From Paraburkholderia sejongensis (GTDB lineage Bacteria; Pseudomonadota; Gammaproteobacteria; Burkholderiales; Burkholderiaceae), in NCBI RefSeq assembly GCF_020880815.1, contig NZ_JAJITD010000005.1, positions 62,001-126,000 of the forward strand: 64,000 nucleotides of DNA. Direction: 5' to 3'. The notes beneath the pieces are model-generated. The model did not search any database. It saw only the letters and a list, made by a program, of their open reading frames with translations, and was not told the origin of the DNA. The translations under genes were made by a program, and so were the position numbers. Shown here one piece after another: positions 1-8,010 of this stretch. Each line of letters begins with the position of its first letter. The stretch's first letter is position 1.

Positions 1-155
1 GGCTGTGGCTGCTCGACCGCTGGCTCGAACGCGAATTGCGCGGCAACCGGCCGGGCGGCGGTGCGGGCGCGGCGAGTTCTTCGTCCACCACTTCATCGCC
101 GGCTTCCTCGGCCGCTACGCGCGCCACGAAGTCCGCCACCGGAGACCAAGCATGA
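1..155 (+). CDS. DUF969 family membrane protein, C-terminal end only
   Basis: A reading frame open from the window edge (first full codon at position 3) encodes about 50 residues ending in a Ser/Thr/Ala-rich tail and stopping with TGA at 153-155. This stop overlaps the ATG of the next gene as ATGA, so the two are translationally coupled. The residues just before the tail (LWLLDRWLERELRGNRP) look like the end of a membrane protein. DUF969 genes normally sit directly upstream of DUF979 genes, and that pairing is the main reason for the name. The rest of the gene lies outside the window. Confidence 0.6.
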   Translation, partial: LWLLDRWLERELRGNRPGGGAGAASSSSTTSSPASSAATRATKSATGDQA

Positions 156-1108
156 CCTTCACGATCACCTATCTGTTCTGGCTGCTGGGCATCGTGCTGC
201 TGATCGTCGGCGGCATGATCGTGCTGGATCGCGAGCATCCGCGCCGCTTCACCGCCGGTGGCTTCTGGATTCTGTATGCGCTGATTTTCCTGATCGGCGA
301 CCGGCTGCCGCCCGCGCTGGTCGGTGTCGCGGTGATCGCGATGGCGGTGATCGCGGGCTTCGGCGGAGTGACCGCGGGCAAGCCGAAGACGTTGTCGCTG
401 GAGGCGCGCATCGCGAGCGCCACGCGGCTGCGCAACAAGCTGTTCGTGCCCGCGCTGACGATTCCGGTCGTCACCGTCGTCATCACGCTCTCGGCGAGTC
501 ATCTGGTGTTCGGTGGCGTCCCGCTGATCGAGAAAGCCAATGTGACGCTGATCGGTTTCGGGATCGGCTGCGTGATCGCGTTGGCGATCGCGTGCGTGAT
601 CACCCGCGACACGGTCGGGCAATCGATGAAGGAAGCGCGCCGATTAGTCGATGCGCTTTCGTGGGCGGCGGTGCTGCCGCAGATGCTCGGCATGCTCGGC
701 CTCGTGTTCTCCGACGCGGGCGTCGGCAAGGCGGTCGCGCACGTGACCACGTCGTATATCAGCCTCGACTACCGGTTCGTCGCGGTCGCGGTGTACTGCA
801 TCGGTATGGCGCTGTTCACGATGGTGATGGGCAACGGCTTCGCCGCGTTTCCGGTGATGACGGGCGGCGTCGGTGTGCCGATTCTGGTCGGCGTGTTCCA
901 CGGCAACCCGGCGGTGATGGCCGCGATCGGGATGTTCTCCGGCTACTGCGGGACGCTGATGACGCCGATGGCCGCGAACTTCAACATGGTGCCGGCCGCG
1001 CTGCTCGAGTTGCCCGACAAGAACGCGGTGATCAAGGTGCAGGTGCCGACTGCGTTGACGATGCTGGTGATCAATATTTTCCTGCTGAATTTTTTGATGT
1101 TTTTGTAA
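152..1108 (+). CDS. DUF979 family integral membrane protein
   Basis: A 318-residue, strongly hydrophobic protein with about nine or ten predicted membrane segments and no signal peptide apart from the first transmembrane helix (MTFTITYLFWLLGIVLLIVGG). The ATG at 152 was chosen over an upstream in-frame start at 5 because it forms an ATGA overlap with the preceding gene and the upstream stretch is that gene's C-terminus in another frame. Glycine-rich loops (near residues 228-245 and 262-278) resemble permease re-entrant segments. DUF969/DUF979 pairs are widespread membrane proteins of unproven function, often near peptidase genes, so a transport role is inference. Codon use becomes AT-richer over the last 15 codons. 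Confidence 0.8.
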   Translation: MTFTITYLFWLLGIVLLIVGGMIVLDREHPRRFTAGGFWILYALIFLIGDRLPPALVGVAVIAMAVIAGFGGVTAGKPKTLSLEARIASATRLRNKLFVPALTIPVVTVVITLSASHLVFGGVPLIEKANVTLIGFGIGCVIALAIACVITRDTVGQSMKEARRLVDALSWAAVLPQMLGMLGLVFSDAGVGKAVAHVTTSYISLDYRFVAVAVYCIGMALFTMVMGNGFAAFPVMTGGVGVPILVGVFHGNPAVMAAIGMFSGYCGTLMTPMAANFNMVPAALLELPDKNAVIKVQVPTALTMLVINIFLLNFLMFL

Positions 1109-1127
1109 GGGGGTGGTTTTGGAGGGG

Positions 1128-1170
1128 AACGGTGAGGCGCTGGGGGGTGTTTATGCACGTCACCGTTTCT
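1128..1170. terminator. weak inverted repeat between convergent genes
   Basis: AACGGTGA (1128-1135) and TCACCGTT (1160-1167) are perfect 8-bp arms separated by 24 bases and followed by TTTCT. The repeat lies in the short gap where the DUF979 gene and the minus-strand membrane-protein gene converge. It could end transcription from the left, but the long loop makes this uncertain. Confidence 0.3.
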
Positions 1171-1187
1171 GAAGGGCCGGTCCTGGT

Positions 1188-1778
1188 TCAAGCGCCGTTC
1201 TTCTCGCGCCAGCGGGCTACATAAGAGCGCATTGCGATGACCGTCAGCAGCGAGACGATGAAGCCGAAAATGAGCATCGTAGCGGCGAACACGTCGTCGG
1301 AATCTTCGCAGCCGTGCGCATCGAATGCGCCGTTGAGCATGGTAAAGAACGCGTAACTGGCATCGCTGCGAAACCATCCGGTCAGGTCCAGCAACGATAC
1401 GATCCAGCGTGTGACTGGCAAGAACATCAGCAGTGCGAGCGAGAAGCAGATCAGCGTGCTTTTTATCCAGGACTTCTTTCGCGGTCGTCTCTGCCGGGAC
1501 CGGCGATACCGGCTGACGGCCGTCCAGCAAAGGTTGGCGATCAACAGCGAGACGAAGAAGCCGACGACGTTCAGCACGGCGCTAACTGCATTCCAGCGGC
1601 TGTCGTAACTAAACCTGGCCAACGCGTCGAAAAGCGGCGCGAAGAAGTCCCACTCTGTGATGCCGTAAAGCGAATCCCACACGCCGGGGAGCATGGAAAG
1701 AATGTGTCCCGCCGATAGAGACGTCACTACTGCTATTGCTATGCATGCTGGCGTCTTTTTAATTGGTGAAGTCATCAT
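1188..1778 (-). CDS. Four-helix membrane protein with internal duplication, candidate effector immunity protein
   Basis: A 196-residue protein made of two related halves, each with two hydrophobic segments. Residues about 12-75 and 103-185 each follow the pattern hydrophobic helix, LPV or LPGVW-like turn, aromatic-rich stretch with a FF..LF or FFTMLNGAF element, then a G-F-F/I-V-S-L-L helix ending in an Arg-rich tail. Both halves resemble the single-unit protein encoded immediately upstream. The ATG at 1778 forms an ATGA overlap with that gene's stop and was preferred to an in-frame start at 1826 that would lie inside it. The gene is last in an operon hcp / DUF2778 effector / membrane protein / this gene. 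Immunity to the co-encoded effector is inferred from position; no family was recognised. Confidence 0.7.
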   Translation of the reverse strand: MMTSPIKKTPACIAIAVVTSLSAGHILSMLPGVWDSLYGITEWDFFAPLFDALARFSYDSRWNAVSAVLNVVGFFVSLLIANLCWTAVSRYRRSRQRRPRKKSWIKSTLICFSLALLMFLPVTRWIVSLLDLTGWFRSDASYAFFTMLNGAFDAHGCEDSDDVFAATMLIFGFIVSLLTVIAMRSYVARWREKNGA

Positions 1779-2062
1779 CGCGTCTCCCGATAGCGCCGAT
1801 GACGCAACCGCATGATGATCGTCCATGCTGCATTGACGGACACCAACGAGACGAAAAAACCGGCAACGGTCAGCGTCCCGATGATGACGTCCAGGTTGCC
1901 TTCGTTGCCATACGTATCGAATGCACGGAACAGCGGTTTAAAAAAGCTATAGCCGTCCGCGCTGTAAATCCATTCCCATACACCCGGGAGCCGCGAAATC
2001 CCGTAGCCAACGGGAAGAGACATCAGCAGCGCGAGCGTGAGGCAGATCAGCGCCCTTTTCAT
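1775..2062 (-). CDS. Small two-helix membrane protein, candidate effector immunity protein
   Basis: A 95-residue protein with two hydrophobic segments (about residues 4-24 and 58-82) and an Arg-rich C-terminus. It is one copy of the repeat unit found twice in the next gene: LICLTLALLMSLPV here matches LICFSLALLMFLPV there, and GFFVSL recurs in all three units with one substitution. The ATG at 2062 overlaps the effector stop codon as ATGA, and the gene's own stop overlaps the next start in the same way, so production is coupled to the effector. A longer frame to 2179 would lie within the effector gene and was rejected. Its predicted inner-membrane position would suit protection against a periplasm-acting enzyme, but that role is inferred from context only. 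Confidence 0.7.
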   Translation of the reverse strand: MKRALICLTLALLMSLPVGYGISRLPGVWEWIYSADGYSFFKPLFRAFDTYGNEGNLDVIIGTLTVAGFFVSLVSVNAAWTIIMRLRHRRYRETR

Positions 2063-2541
2063 CGCACCTCCACCGTACCGTAGTAGCGGCTCCCGGTTCC
2101 GGGGACGAACGCGGGAGGCTGTGCCTTCAAGTGCGAGCGCAACGCTTCGAACTGCAGCGGCGAAAGAAGCGTTATGCAACCCTCGCTCACCCCGTTCCGG
2201 CCTACCGGGTGCAAGCGAAAATTGCCGCGTCGAACGCTCTTCACAAAGGTCCAGTCATCGATGGCTCCGTCATCGCGATACAGACCGAACCAAGTCTCAA
2301 GTTTCGTTCCGGAAAATTTGTCGTGGATTAGATCTCTCAACCAACCCAACCGCCCGCCGCTCTCCCGATCGACGATGTAATACCTCCCCTTCGGAATCGC
2401 CCCAGCGTTCGGGACATTCGTAAAATCCGGATCATCGACATACCGGCCATTGCCCGAAAATGCCGGCACCGATCCAAACTCCGGACAGACCAGTTCCGAC
2501 ATCGGTCGGCGATTCAACGTGAAAGTGCAGGACACAGGCAT
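2059..2541 (-). CDS. Tlde1/DUF2778-type L,D-transpeptidase-like T6SS effector
   Basis: A 160-residue protein with the DUF2778 (Tlde1) look: an N-terminal beta-rich region with a F/P-AFSG-NG-like segment, the conserved IPKGRYYIVDRESGG block (about residues 49-63), and a C-terminal L,D-transpeptidase-like active site with His111, Ser119, Gly121 and Cys122 (HPVGRNGVSEGC). Tlde1 proteins are type VI effectors that act on periplasmic peptidoglycan tetrapeptides and disturb cross-linking. The ATG at 2541 was chosen because it follows the hcp stop by 4 bases and has GGGGTGACGAG before it; a start at 2571 would overlap hcp by 26 bases. Location after hcp fits delivery through the Hcp tube. No signal peptide is seen, as expected for a cargo effector. 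Confidence 0.78.
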   Translation of the reverse strand: MPVSCTFTLNRRPMSELVCPEFGSVPAFSGNGRYVDDPDFTNVPNAGAIPKGRYYIVDRESGGRLGWLRDLIHDKFSGTKLETWFGLYRDDGAIDDWTFVKSVRRGNFRLHPVGRNGVSEGCITLLSPLQFEALRSHLKAQPPAFVPGTGSRYYGTVEVR

Positions 2542-2545
2542 CTCG

Positions 2546-3022
2546 TCACCCCAGCCTGTTGGTGCGCACATCGATCAGCGCGGTCACCGTGCCGCTCGTT
2601 CCGCCGAGCCGGTTTTGCAGGATGTATTCATGCTTCATCCGCGCGAACGACAGCCGCACTTCCTCGTAACAGCCTGCCCCCACTCCGACCGGCTCGACAT
2701 ACGCAACGACCACGTCATACAGCGTGATCCGTGCGTACTCGTGCGGCACCCCACCCGCCCGGCGCATCGTCAGCTTCGCCTCGCTGATCCGCTCGCCGGA
2801 GAAGCAGAATCGCGCCAGATTGGGACTCGCCCGGTCCAGCTGATGCGAGAACTCCAGATCGGAGACATTGGCCTTCGGCGCCCCCACGCCCGAACCGGTC
2901 TGCATCGCCGACTGCTGGCCCACTTTCCAGCGCCACGAAATCACGTCGATCTCGTTCAGATGCGCCGCGTCCTGCGACTCGCCATCGATACCGGCGATCT
3001 TGATAAAAATGTCCTGCGTCAT
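2546..3022 (-). CDS. hcp: Hcp family type VI secretion tube protein
   Basis: A 158-residue protein, the usual Hcp length, beginning with the typical pattern (QDIFIKIAGIDGESQD...) followed by the conserved region where Hcp proteins describe a beta-barrel core (EIDVISWRWKV, LEFSHQLDRASPNL) and the C-terminal VALIDVRTN-like end. Hcp hexamers stack into the inner tube of the type VI machine and carry small effectors in their lumen. A purine-rich GGAGAGGCGGGG lies just before the ATG. It is the first gene of a four-gene operon with an effector and two membrane proteins. No sheath, baseplate or VgrG genes are in the window, so this is an orphan hcp that must use machinery encoded elsewhere. Confidence 0.88.
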   Translation of the reverse strand: MTQDIFIKIAGIDGESQDAAHLNEIDVISWRWKVGQQSAMQTGSGVGAPKANVSDLEFSHQLDRASPNLARFCFSGERISEAKLTMRRAGGVPHEYARITLYDVVVAYVEPVGVGAGCYEEVRLSFARMKHEYILQNRLGGTSGTVTALIDVRTNRLG

Positions 3023-3336
3023 CCCCGCCTCTCCAATTTCATGATTGAGCTAAAAACTCAACGACGAAAGCTAAGTCAGCGAACACGCAAAACCTACAGG
3101 ACGATTCCTAAAAGCGCGAAGATCACAGGTTTTGTTGATCCAGATCGAAGATCAGACAACCCGGCGCGCATCGACCGCCGTCGCGGGAAATCGTCAAAAA
3201 AACGCGCACACCCCGCACAAACCCTCCCCGCCCGCACCCTTCAGAAAGCCCCCGAACTGCCGTACTACCGCTCTGACACGGTGAAAAACCTTGTTTCGAC
3301 ACGCGGTTATGCATAGTTCATAAAAAGGAAAATCAA
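3023..3336. promoter_or_regulatory. Divergent intergenic region between hcp and the chemoreceptor
   Basis: About 314 bases separate the divergent hcp and chemoreceptor genes, with locally lower GC than the neighbours. On the hcp side the leader contains a small inverted repeat TTGAG (3045-3049) / CTCAA (3057-3061). No confident sigma-70 or sigma-54 promoter for hcp was found. On the chemoreceptor side a weak sigma-28-like signal is described separately. The short frames in this interval (for example 3123-3314 on minus) have no recognisable protein character. Confidence 0.5.
3283..3310 (+). promoter_or_regulatory. Weak sigma-28-like promoter before the chemoreceptor
   Basis: GAAA at 3283-3286, 16 bases, then GCGGTTAT at 3303-3310, compared with the flagellar sigma consensus TAAA-N15-GCCGATAA. 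The same 16-base spacing occurs in the stronger fliS promoter of this window. It sits 26 bases before the GTG start. The match is partial, but chemoreceptor genes are commonly FliA-dependent. Confidence 0.35.
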
Positions 3337-4707
3337 GTGCGGAAGTCTCACATCACGATCAGAATGCGGATCCTGGCGATATTCGGCAGCTGCGTCGCGC
3401 TGACCTTGTTCACCGGCCTCGCGGGCATCGTCGCTTTGTCGCAGTTGAACGCCGACGCGGCGGCCCGTCCGCTCGTCGGTGCGCTCGTCGTGATGGCCTG
3501 GCTCGGCACCGCGGTTGCGCTGTACGGCGGTTTGCAGCTGCACCGGATCGTCTGCGGCGGTCTGATCCGCCAGCGCAAGAAGTTCGAGGAGATCGCCGCC
3601 ACGCTCGACGTGTCGCGCCGTGCGGCGAGCCCGCGGATGGACGAGTTCGGACTCGGCGCGGTCGCGTTCGATGCGCTGCTGCGGCGGATCGAGGAAAACA
3701 TCGTGATCGTGCGTTCGTCGAGCGATTCGGTCAGCACCGCGACCCGCGAAATCGCCGCCGGCAATCTCGATCTGTCCGCGCGCACCGAGGAACAGGCGGC
3801 GTCGCTCGAACAGACCGCGGCGAGCATGACGCAGCTCACCGAGACGGTGAAGCACAACGCCGACAACGCCCGCCAGGCCAACTCGCTGGCGACCAACGCG
3901 GCGAGCAAGGCCGCCGCCGGCAACGACGCGGTGCAGGCGATGGCCGCGACGATCGGCCGGATCAGCGGCAGTTCGAGCAAGATTTCGGAGATCACCGGCG
4001 TGATCGAGGGGATCGCGTTCCAGACCAATATCCTCGCGCTGAACGCGGCGGTCGAAGCGGCGCGCGCCGGCGAACAGGGGCGCGGTTTCGCGGTCGTCGC
4101 GAGCGAGGTGCGCAGCCTCGCGCAGCGTTCGGCGGCGGCGGCCAAGGAGATCAAGGAGCTGATCGGTTCGTCGGTGGCGATGATCCAGGACGGTTCGACG
4201 CAAGCGGTCGAAGTGAGCACCGTGATGGGCGAGGTTACGACCGTGATCCGCCAGGTGTCGGATATCGTCGGCGAGATCGCGGCGGCGTCGGAGGAACAGA
4301 GCCGCGGCATCGAGCAGGTCAATCAGGCGGTCAACCAGATGGACGAGGTCACGCAGCAGAACGCGGCGCTCGTCGAGCAAGCGGCGGCCGCCGCGCAATC
4401 GCTGGAGGAGCAGGCGGGCAAACTCGCCGGCGTGGTCGCGACGTTCAAGGTGGCCGGCAACGAGCCGGCGGCACGCGGCGCCGCGCCTCAGGCGCCGAAG
4501 CAACGCGCGGCGGTCGCGCCCGCACCGCGCGCCGGGTCGTTTGGGTCGTCCGGGTCGTCCGCGTCATATGAACCGGCGGCATCGAAGCCGGTTTCGAAGC
4601 CGGCCGCGCCGGCTGCCGGCGACCGCAACGTTGCGCCGAAAGCCGCCGCCGCGCGACTCGAACCCGCGCTCGCGGAAGGCTCCGACGCCGACTGGCAGAC
4701 CTTCTAA
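3337..4707 (+). CDS. Methyl-accepting chemotaxis protein
   Basis: A 456-residue chemoreceptor starting at GTG with AAAAAGGAAA upstream. Two membrane helices (about residues 10-33 and 46-66) are separated by only about a dozen residues, so it lacks the usual large periplasmic sensor domain. The cytoplasmic part is a long coiled coil with the signalling tip [28 protein letters not shown] (written here in two parts: residues 224-240 and 241-251). The C-terminus is an Ala/Pro-rich linker ending in DWQTF, matching the W-x-x-F pentapeptide that tethers CheR and CheB in high-abundance receptors. It probably senses membrane or cytoplasmic cues, or works with partner receptors. It stands alone, divergent from hcp. 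Confidence 0.9.
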   Translation: MRKSHITIRMRILAIFGSCVALTLFTGLAGIVALSQLNADAAARPLVGALVVMAWLGTAVALYGGLQLHRIVCGGLIRQRKKFEEIAATLDVSRRAASPRMDEFGLGAVAFDALLRRIEENIVIVRSSSDSVSTATREIAAGNLDLSARTEEQAASLEQTAASMTQLTETVKHNADNARQANSLATNAASKAAAGNDAVQAMAATIGRISGSSSKISEITGVIEGIAFQTNILALNAAVEAARAGEQGRGFAVVASEVRSLAQRSAAAAKEIKELIGSSVAMIQDGSTQAVEVSTVMGEVTTVIRQVSDIVGEIAAASEEQSRGIEQVNQAVNQMDEVTQQNAALVEQAAAAAQSLEEQAGKLAGVVATFKVAGNEPAARGAAPQAPKQRAAVAPAPRAGSFGSSGSSASYEPAASKPVSKPAAPAAGDRNVAPKAAAARLEPALAEGSDADWQTF

Positions 4708-4720
4708 TCCTCCCGCCACG

Positions 4721-4740
4721 GGCCGGGTTCCCACCCGGCC
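4721..4740. terminator. Strong hairpin between convergent genes
   Basis: GGCCGGGT (4721-4728), loop TCCC, ACCCGGCC (4733-4740): a perfect 8-bp GC-rich stem 14 bases after the chemoreceptor stop and 26 before the end of the converging TraB/GumN gene. It has no T-tract, but its position suggests a bidirectional transcription end. Confidence 0.55.
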
Positions 4741-4765
4741 TCACTCCACCTCGCCTCGCTTCGCT

Positions 4766-5992
4766 TCACCCCGGTTCAACCACGAACCCGTGCTGCCGCA
4801 ACAGTTGCAGCACGCCCTTCGGTCCACCCAGGTGCAGCGCGCCGATCGCGACGAACACCGGTTTATTCGGCGCGGCCAACTGCAGCATCCGATTAACGAA
4901 GCGCCGATTGCGTTCGTAGACGATCCGGTTATCGATCGACGCTGACACCTGCTTGTCGCGCGCCAGCTTCTCCGATTTCGCGACTTGCCACGCGGCGATC
5001 GCATCGGCATCGCCGACCCGCCACAGCCGATGCAGCTTGCGCACGTCCTCGACGTTCTGCGCGGGCGTCTGCACCAGGTCCTGCGCGAGCATTTCGCGCT
5101 GCTGCGCGGCCGACAGTCCGGTAAACGCGTGCATCTGCTGCGCGAGCGTCTCCAGCCCGACGATCTTGCCGCGCGTCTTCAGATACACGTTCTGTAGTTG
5201 CGCCTCGGTGCCGTACTCGGTCTGCAGACCGGCCGACAGCGAGTCGTAGGTCTCGACGACCAGCGACGCGAGCCACGGCCGCATCTTCTTGATCGCATCG
5301 AGCGCGGCCGGATTGCCGCGCAGCCGCAGCGCGAGCTTGTGCCATAGCGCCTCTGGCAACAGCCCGGGCAGACAGTCGCGCTTGCAGACGCCGTACCTGG
5401 ACACGTCGTCCTGCGACACCAGCAGTTCATCGGGGGAGAGTTCGAGCGCGAGCGTTTGCGACGCCGCCAGCGCGGCCATGATCGGCGGCCGGAACGGTTG
5501 CCCGGCCGGATAGTCGACGGGATCGCCGACGTGCAGCGTGCCGAGCACATAGAGGGTGACATTGCCGCGTGTCGCGACATAGAACGGCATGCGCGCCGGC
5601 TGCTGGCGCACCGGACCGCTCGCGGTGGTGCCGGGCGTGGCAGGCGGGGCCATCGACGGCGGCGGCTGCGGTGTCTGCGGAGCGGCCGGCGCGGCCGGCA
5701 CACCGAGTGACGGCCGCCCCGCCTGGCCCGGCGCATCCGCCACGGCGCGGCCGGCATTCGCGGCGTCGAACGGGGTGCCGAAGCTCAGCATCGCGGCCGC
5801 CAGCGCACCGATCAGCACACGTCGCCACGCGCCAGCGCACGCGCCGACGCACGCACCGACGCACGCACGATGCCCGCCGCCGGGCGCAGCGCTTGTCAGC
5901 ACCCGCACCCCGCGGCGCCGCGCAAAAGCGGCCGCGCGGCCGCCCTCACGCAAGCGGCGCGCAAGACGACGCGCCGCCCCCACATCAGGCAT
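4766..5992 (-). CDS. TraB/GumN family protein, exported
   Basis: A protein of about 408 residues whose C-terminal 290 residues match TraB/GumN: the N-terminal hallmark YVLGTLHVGD and the C-terminal hallmark VAIGALHLGG followed by a GVLQLLRQHGF ending. These two His-bearing motifs are thought to form a metal-binding, Tiki-like protease fold. A hydrophobic stretch (WRRVLIGALAAAMLSFGTPFDAANA, within residues about 55-80) looks like a signal peptide, then a Pro/Ala-rich linker. The start is uncertain: the ATG at 5992 overlaps the dppF stop by 8 bases, but the Arg-rich lead-in suggests the true start may be a later GTG/TTG nearer the signal peptide. It is downstream of the dpp genes and may be cotranscribed. 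Confidence 0.75.
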   Translation of the reverse strand: MPDVGAARRLARRLREGGRAAAFARRRGVRVLTSAAPGGGHRACVGACVGACAGAWRRVLIGALAAAMLSFGTPFDAANAGRAVADAPGQAGRPSLGVPAAPAAPQTPQPPPSMAPPATPGTTASGPVRQQPARMPFYVATRGNVTLYVLGTLHVGDPVDYPAGQPFRPPIMAALAASQTLALELSPDELLVSQDDVSRYGVCKRDCLPGLLPEALWHKLALRLRGNPAALDAIKKMRPWLASLVVETYDSLSAGLQTEYGTEAQLQNVYLKTRGKIVGLETLAQQMHAFTGLSAAQQREMLAQDLVQTPAQNVEDVRKLHRLWRVGDADAIAAWQVAKSEKLARDKQVSASIDNRIVYERNRRFVNRMLQLAAPNKPVFVAIGALHLGGPKGVLQLLRQHGFVVEPG

Positions 5993-7004
5993 CCACGTCC
6001 CCCACCTCTTCGGCGCGGTGACACGAGACCTGACGGCCATCCACTTCACGCAGCTTCGGCTCTTCGCTGCGGCATCGGTCGATCACGTACGGGCAGCGCT
6101 GATGGAACGTGCAGCCCGACGGCGGATTCAGCGGCGACGGCATTTCGCCTTGCAGCTTGATCTTGATCGTGCGATCCGCCTCGAAGATCGACGGCGTCGC
6201 CGACATCAGCGCGCGCGTGTACGGATGACGCGGCTTCGAGAAAATCCGCTGCTTGTCGCCGAGTTCCGCGACGCCGCCGAAGTACATCACCATCACGTCG
6301 TCGGCGATATGCTCGACCACCGCCAGGTTGTGCGAGATGAACACGTAGCTGGTCTTGAACTGATCCTGCAGGTCCATGAACAGATTCAGGATCTGCGCCT
6401 GGATCGATACGTCGAGCGCCGACACCGGTTCGTCGGCGACCACGATCTGCGGATCGAGGATCATCGCGCGCGCGATCGCGACGCGCTGGCGCTGGCCGCC
6501 GGAGAACATATGCGGATAGCGCTTCGCGTGCTCGGGCCGCAAGCCGACCGTGCGCATCATCTGCGCGATCCGTTCCGCGCGTTCGCTCGCGCTCATCTGT
6601 GTGTTGATCGCGAGCGGTTCGCCGAGCGTCTGCTCGACGGTCTTGCGCGGATTGAGCGACGCGAACGGGTTCTGGAACACCATCTGCACGCGCCGCCGCA
6701 GCGCCGCGATCTTCTCGTGGCTCGCGCCGGCCACGTCCTCGCCGTCGATCAACAGGCGGCCCGCGCTCGGCGTTTCGATCATCGTCAGCTGGCGCGCGAG
6801 CGTGGACTTGCCGCAGCCGGACTCGCCGACCACCGCAAGGGTCTTGCCGCGCTCCAGCGCGAACGACACGCCGTTCAGCGCCTTCACGGTGCCCTGCGCG
6901 AACATCCCGCGCTTGACCGTGTAATAGCGCGCGAGCTGCTCGGCGACCAGCACGTGATCGGCGCCGCTGCGCGCGTCGCGGCGGGTTTCGGGTACTGCGT
7001 TCAT
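5985..7004 (-). CDS. dppF: Dipeptide ABC transporter ATP-binding protein DppF
   Basis: A 339-residue ATPase with Walker [10 protein letters not shown] (residues 60-68), the [10 protein letters not shown]-loop (about 111-119), ABC signature [14 protein letters not shown] (168-181), Walker B IVVADEP (187-193), and the Opp/Dpp C-terminal module with a Cys-rich [15 protein letters not shown] segment. It powers uptake with DppD. The ATG at 7004 forms an ATGA overlap with the end of dppD; the longer frame to 7166 was rejected. It is the last transporter gene in the order dppA-dppA-dppB-dppC-dppD-dppF on the minus strand. Confidence 0.92.
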   Translation of the reverse strand: MNAVPETRRDARSGADHVLVAEQLARYYTVKRGMFAQGTVKALNGVSFALERGKTLAVVGESGCGKSTLARQLTMIETPSAGRLLIDGEDVAGASHEKIAALRRRVQMVFQNPFASLNPRKTVEQTLGEPLAINTQMSASERAERIAQMMRTVGLRPEHAKRYPHMFSGGQRQRVAIARAMILDPQIVVADEPVSALDVSIQAQILNLFMDLQDQFKTSYVFISHNLAVVEHIADDVMVMYFGGVAELGDKQRIFSKPRHPYTRALMSATPSIFEADRTIKIKLQGEMPSPLNPPSGCTFHQRCPYVIDRCRSEEPKLREVDGRQVSCHRAEEVGDVDA

Positions 7005-8008
7005 CGGGCGCCTCCTTGCGTGTGAACGTTGGCGTCCTTGTCGACGTTCAACGGCTTGATGCAGCGCACCCGCGCGTAGTCCGCGTGAGCCGGCAGCGGC
7101 GCGAGCGCCGGCCGGGCCTTCATGCAGTCGTCGACCACGTACTTGCAGCGCGGCGCGAACAGGCACCCCTTGGGCCGGTCGTCGCGCCCCGGCACCATCC
7201 CCGGCAACGCGGCGAGCCGCACCGCGCCGACATTGTGCTCGGGAATCGCGGCCAGCAACGCTTCGGTGTACGGATGATGCGGCGCGGCGAAGATATCCGG
7301 CACGCGGTTGGTCTCGATCACCTCGCCCGCGTACATCACGGCCACGCGCTGCGCGACTTCGGACACCACCGCCAGATCGTGCGAGATGAGCACCAGCGCC
7401 ATTCCGCGTTCCTTCTGCAGGCGCATCAGCAGTTCCATGATCTGCGCCTGGATCGTCACGTCGAGCGCGGTGGTCGGCTCGTCGGCGATCAGCAGCTTAG
7501 GATTGCAAGCGATCGCCATCGCGATCATCACGCGCTGGTTCATGCCGCCCGACATCTGATGCGGGAACGCGCCGATGCGGCTCTTCGCGTCCGGAATGCC
7601 GACCTGGTCGAGCAATTCGAGCGCGCGCTTTTCCAGCGCGGCGCCGCGCAGCCCCTCGTGCAGCTTCAGTACTTCCTTGATCTGATAGCCGACCGTATAG
7701 CTCGGGTTCAGGCTCGTCAGCGCGTCCTGGAAGACCATCGCGATGTTCTTGCCGATGATCTTGCGGCGCTGTTTCGCCGACGCGTTCAGCAGGTCCTTGC
7801 CGTCGAACGTGACTTCGTCGGCGGTGACCTTGCCGGGCGCGTCGATCAGGCCCATCAGCGCCATCATCGTCACGCTCTTGCCCGAGCCCGATTCGCCGAC
7901 CACGCCGAGTACTTCGCCCGGCGCGACGTCGAGATTGATGCGGTCGACCGCGGGCAGGCCGCTGAAGTTGACCGCGAGATTGCGGATGGTCAGTAGGTTG
8001 TTGCTCAT
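7001..8008 (-). CDS. dppD: Dipeptide ABC transporter ATP-binding protein DppD
   Basis: A 335-residue ATPase with Walker A GESGSGKS (residues 38-45), [11 protein letters not shown]-loop, signature [15 protein letters not shown] (the Met variants are usual in DppD/OppD), Walker B LLIADEP, and the C-terminal [15 protein letters not shown] cluster. The open frame continues upstream to 8710, but that part is a shadow of dppC; the ATG at 8008 follows the dppC stop by 2 bases and begins the typical [11 protein letters not shown] sequence. It overlaps dppF by 4 bases. It forms the ATPase heterodimer with DppF. Confidence 0.92.
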   Translation of the reverse strand: MSNNLLTIRNLAVNFSGLPAVDRINLDVAPGEVLGVVGESGSGKSVTMMALMGLIDAPGKVTADEVTFDGKDLLNASAKQRRKIIGKNIAMVFQDALTSLNPSYTVGYQIKEVLKLHEGLRGAALEKRALELLDQVGIPDAKSRIGAFPHQMSGGMNQRVMIAMAIACNPKLLIADEPTTALDVTIQAQIMELLMRLQKERGMALVLISHDLAVVSEVAQRVAVMYAGEVIETNRVPDIFAAPHHPYTEALLAAIPEHNVGAVRLAALPGMVPGRDDRPKGCLFAPRCKYVVDDCMKARPALAPLPAHADYARVRCIKPLNVDKDANVHTQGGAR

Positions 8009-8010
8009 GA

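Noticed and set aside
2546..3022. A larger type VI secretion cluster around hcp
   Set aside because: The next genes on either side are a chemoreceptor and DUF969/DUF979 genes; no VgrG, PAAR, sheath or ClpV gene is in the window.
3307..4503. 398-residue minus-strand frame opposite the chemoreceptor
   Set aside because: Arg/Leu-rich shadow of a well-identified chemoreceptor; no start signal or family match.
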